DNA of 64,000 nucleotides. Origin: Pseudomonas sp. TH31. GTDB taxonomy: Bacteria > Pseudomonadota > Gammaproteobacteria > Pseudomonadales > Pseudomonadaceae. The position numbers and the translations under genes are program-made. This document shows, piece by piece, positions 63,362-64,000 of this stretch (position 1 is its first letter; each line of letters starts with the position of its first letter). The notes beneath the pieces were generated by a model, which saw only the letters and a list, made by a program, of their open reading frames with translations, was not told the DNA's origin and made no database searches. The DNA lies in the NCBI RefSeq assembly GCF_016650815.1, contig NZ_JAEKEZ010000014.1, positions 62,001 through 126,000 of the forward strand, read 5' to 3'.

Positions 63362-64000
63362 TTAAACCACCGCCACCCGCCGCTGTACGAACCGATCCAC
63401 ATATTCATCCGCCGGCGAGTGCAGGATCTCTTTCGGCGTGCCGACCTGGATCAGGCGGCCATCCTTGAGGATCGCGATGCGGTTGCCGATGCGCACGGCC
63501 TCGTCGAGGTCGTGGGTAATGAAGACGATGGTCTTGTGCAGGGTCTTTTGCAGCTCAAGCAACTGGTCCTGCATTTCGGCGCGGATCAGCGGGTCGAGGG
63601 CGCTGAACGCTTCGTCCATCAGGATGATGTCAGTGTCTGCGGCCAAGGCGCGGGCCAGGCCCACACGTTGACGCATGCCGCCCGAGAGCTGGTGCGGGTA
63701 TTTGTTTTCGTAGCCCTTGAGGCCCACGGTGTTGATCCAGTGCAGCGCGCGCTCCGAGCACATTTGCTTGCTCTCGCCACGCACTTTCAAGCCGTAGGCG
63801 ACGTTGTCCACCACGGTTTTGTGCGGCAGCAGGCCGAAGCTCTGGAACACCATGCTGATCTTGTGACGACGGAATTGGCGCAGGGCTTCCATGTCGTATT
63901 GCAGGATGTCCACGCCGTCTACCAGGATCGCGCCGCTGGTCGGGTCGATCAGGCGGTTGAAGTGACGCACCAGGGTCGATTTGCCGGAACCCGACAGGCC
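63362..64000 (-). CDS. hutV: ProV-type ABC ATPase, probably HutV, 5' part cut by window edge
   Basis: The visible C-terminal 212 residues begin inside Walker A ([15 protein letters not shown]). They include the Q-loop [20 protein letters not shown], signature [16 protein letters not shown], Walker [14 protein letters not shown] and H-loop [14 protein letters not shown]. The layout is that of ProV/OpuA-type ATPases. Its position directly upstream of hutH2 matches hutXWV, the histidine importer of fluorescent pseudomonads; hutX and hutW would lie beyond base 64000. The start is outside the window. Confidence 0.88.
   Translation of the reverse strand, partial: GLSGSGKSTLVRHFNRLIDPTSGAILVDGVDILQYDMEALRQFRRHKISMVFQSFGLLPHKTVVDNVAYGLKVRGESKQMCSERALHWINTVGLKGYENKYPHQLSGGMRQRVGLARALAADTDIILMDEAFSALDPLIRAEMQDQLLELQKTLHKTIVFITHDLDEAVRIGNRIAILKDGRLIQVGTPKEILHSPADEYVDRFVQRRVAVV

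Overview
The window is chromosomal DNA of a Pseudomonas, most likely of the P. fluorescens group. Gene content and order follow the Pseudomonas core block hemE-gltDB-damX-aroBK-pilQPONM | ponA | maeB | rpmE | priA-argS | hslVU | phaC1ZC2D-phaFI | ubiEJB-hisIE-tatABC-rsmE | mcp | amino-acid ABC transporter | opgGH | dtd-pip | hut. The DNA is GC-rich, and two interspersed inverted-repeat families typical of fluorescent pseudomonads (TGTGGGAGCGRGC...CTCGCGAA and GATCGCAGCCT...GGCAGCTCCTACA) fill many gaps. I saw no rRNA, tRNA, CRISPR array, insertion sequence, prophage or integrase.

Layout. 1-15.6 kb, minus strand: the 3' part of hemE, glutamate synthase gltB-gltD, a DamX-like SPOR/AAA protein, shikimate genes aroB-aroK and the type IV pilus assembly operon pilMNOPQ. 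15.8-18.2 kb, plus: ponA (PBP1A). 18.4-20.9 kb, minus: malic enzyme, a thermonuclease-like protein and rpmE. 21.3-28.9 kb, plus: priA, argS, a SPOR protein, the hslVU protease behind a heat-shock-type promoter, and a DUF971 protein. 29.1-36.3 kb: the medium-chain-length polyhydroxyalkanoate cluster, with phaC1-phaZ-phaC2-phaD on plus and phaI-phaF plus a PHA-system protein on minus. 36.5-42.9 kb, plus: ubiquinone genes ubiE-ubiJ-ubiB, hisI-hisE, the Tat translocase tatABC, and rsmE. 43-45 kb: a chemoreceptor. 45-47.7 kb, minus: a polar amino-acid ABC transporter. 48-52.4 kb, minus: opgG-opgH (osmoregulated periplasmic glucans). 52.7-56.3 kb, minus: dtd, proline iminopeptidase, an HSL-type hydrolase and a choline/betaine-type binding protein. 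56.5-64 kb, minus: histidine utilisation hutG, hutI, hutT, hutH1, hutH2 and the start-truncated hutV.

What stands out. (1) Twelve otherwise normal core genes carry 13 frameshifts. Ten of these lie where the expected CCCGGG or CCCCCGG has lost one base. Restoring the bases gives exactly the family lengths, so I read this as a sequence-quality or base-modification artefact rather than gene decay, and I annotate each gene at full length. (2) The second histidase paralogue (hutH2) precisely lacks the Ala-Ser-Gly triad that forms the MIO cofactor, and also a catalytic tyrosine. (3) A 264-bp element between hisI and hisE can fold as a three-way junction closed by a 30-bp perfect stem, and it supplies a ribosome-binding site and start codon for hisE. 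Two other long palindromes precede priA and ubiE. (4) The rpmE terminator appears to be embedded in the signal-peptide codons of the next gene.
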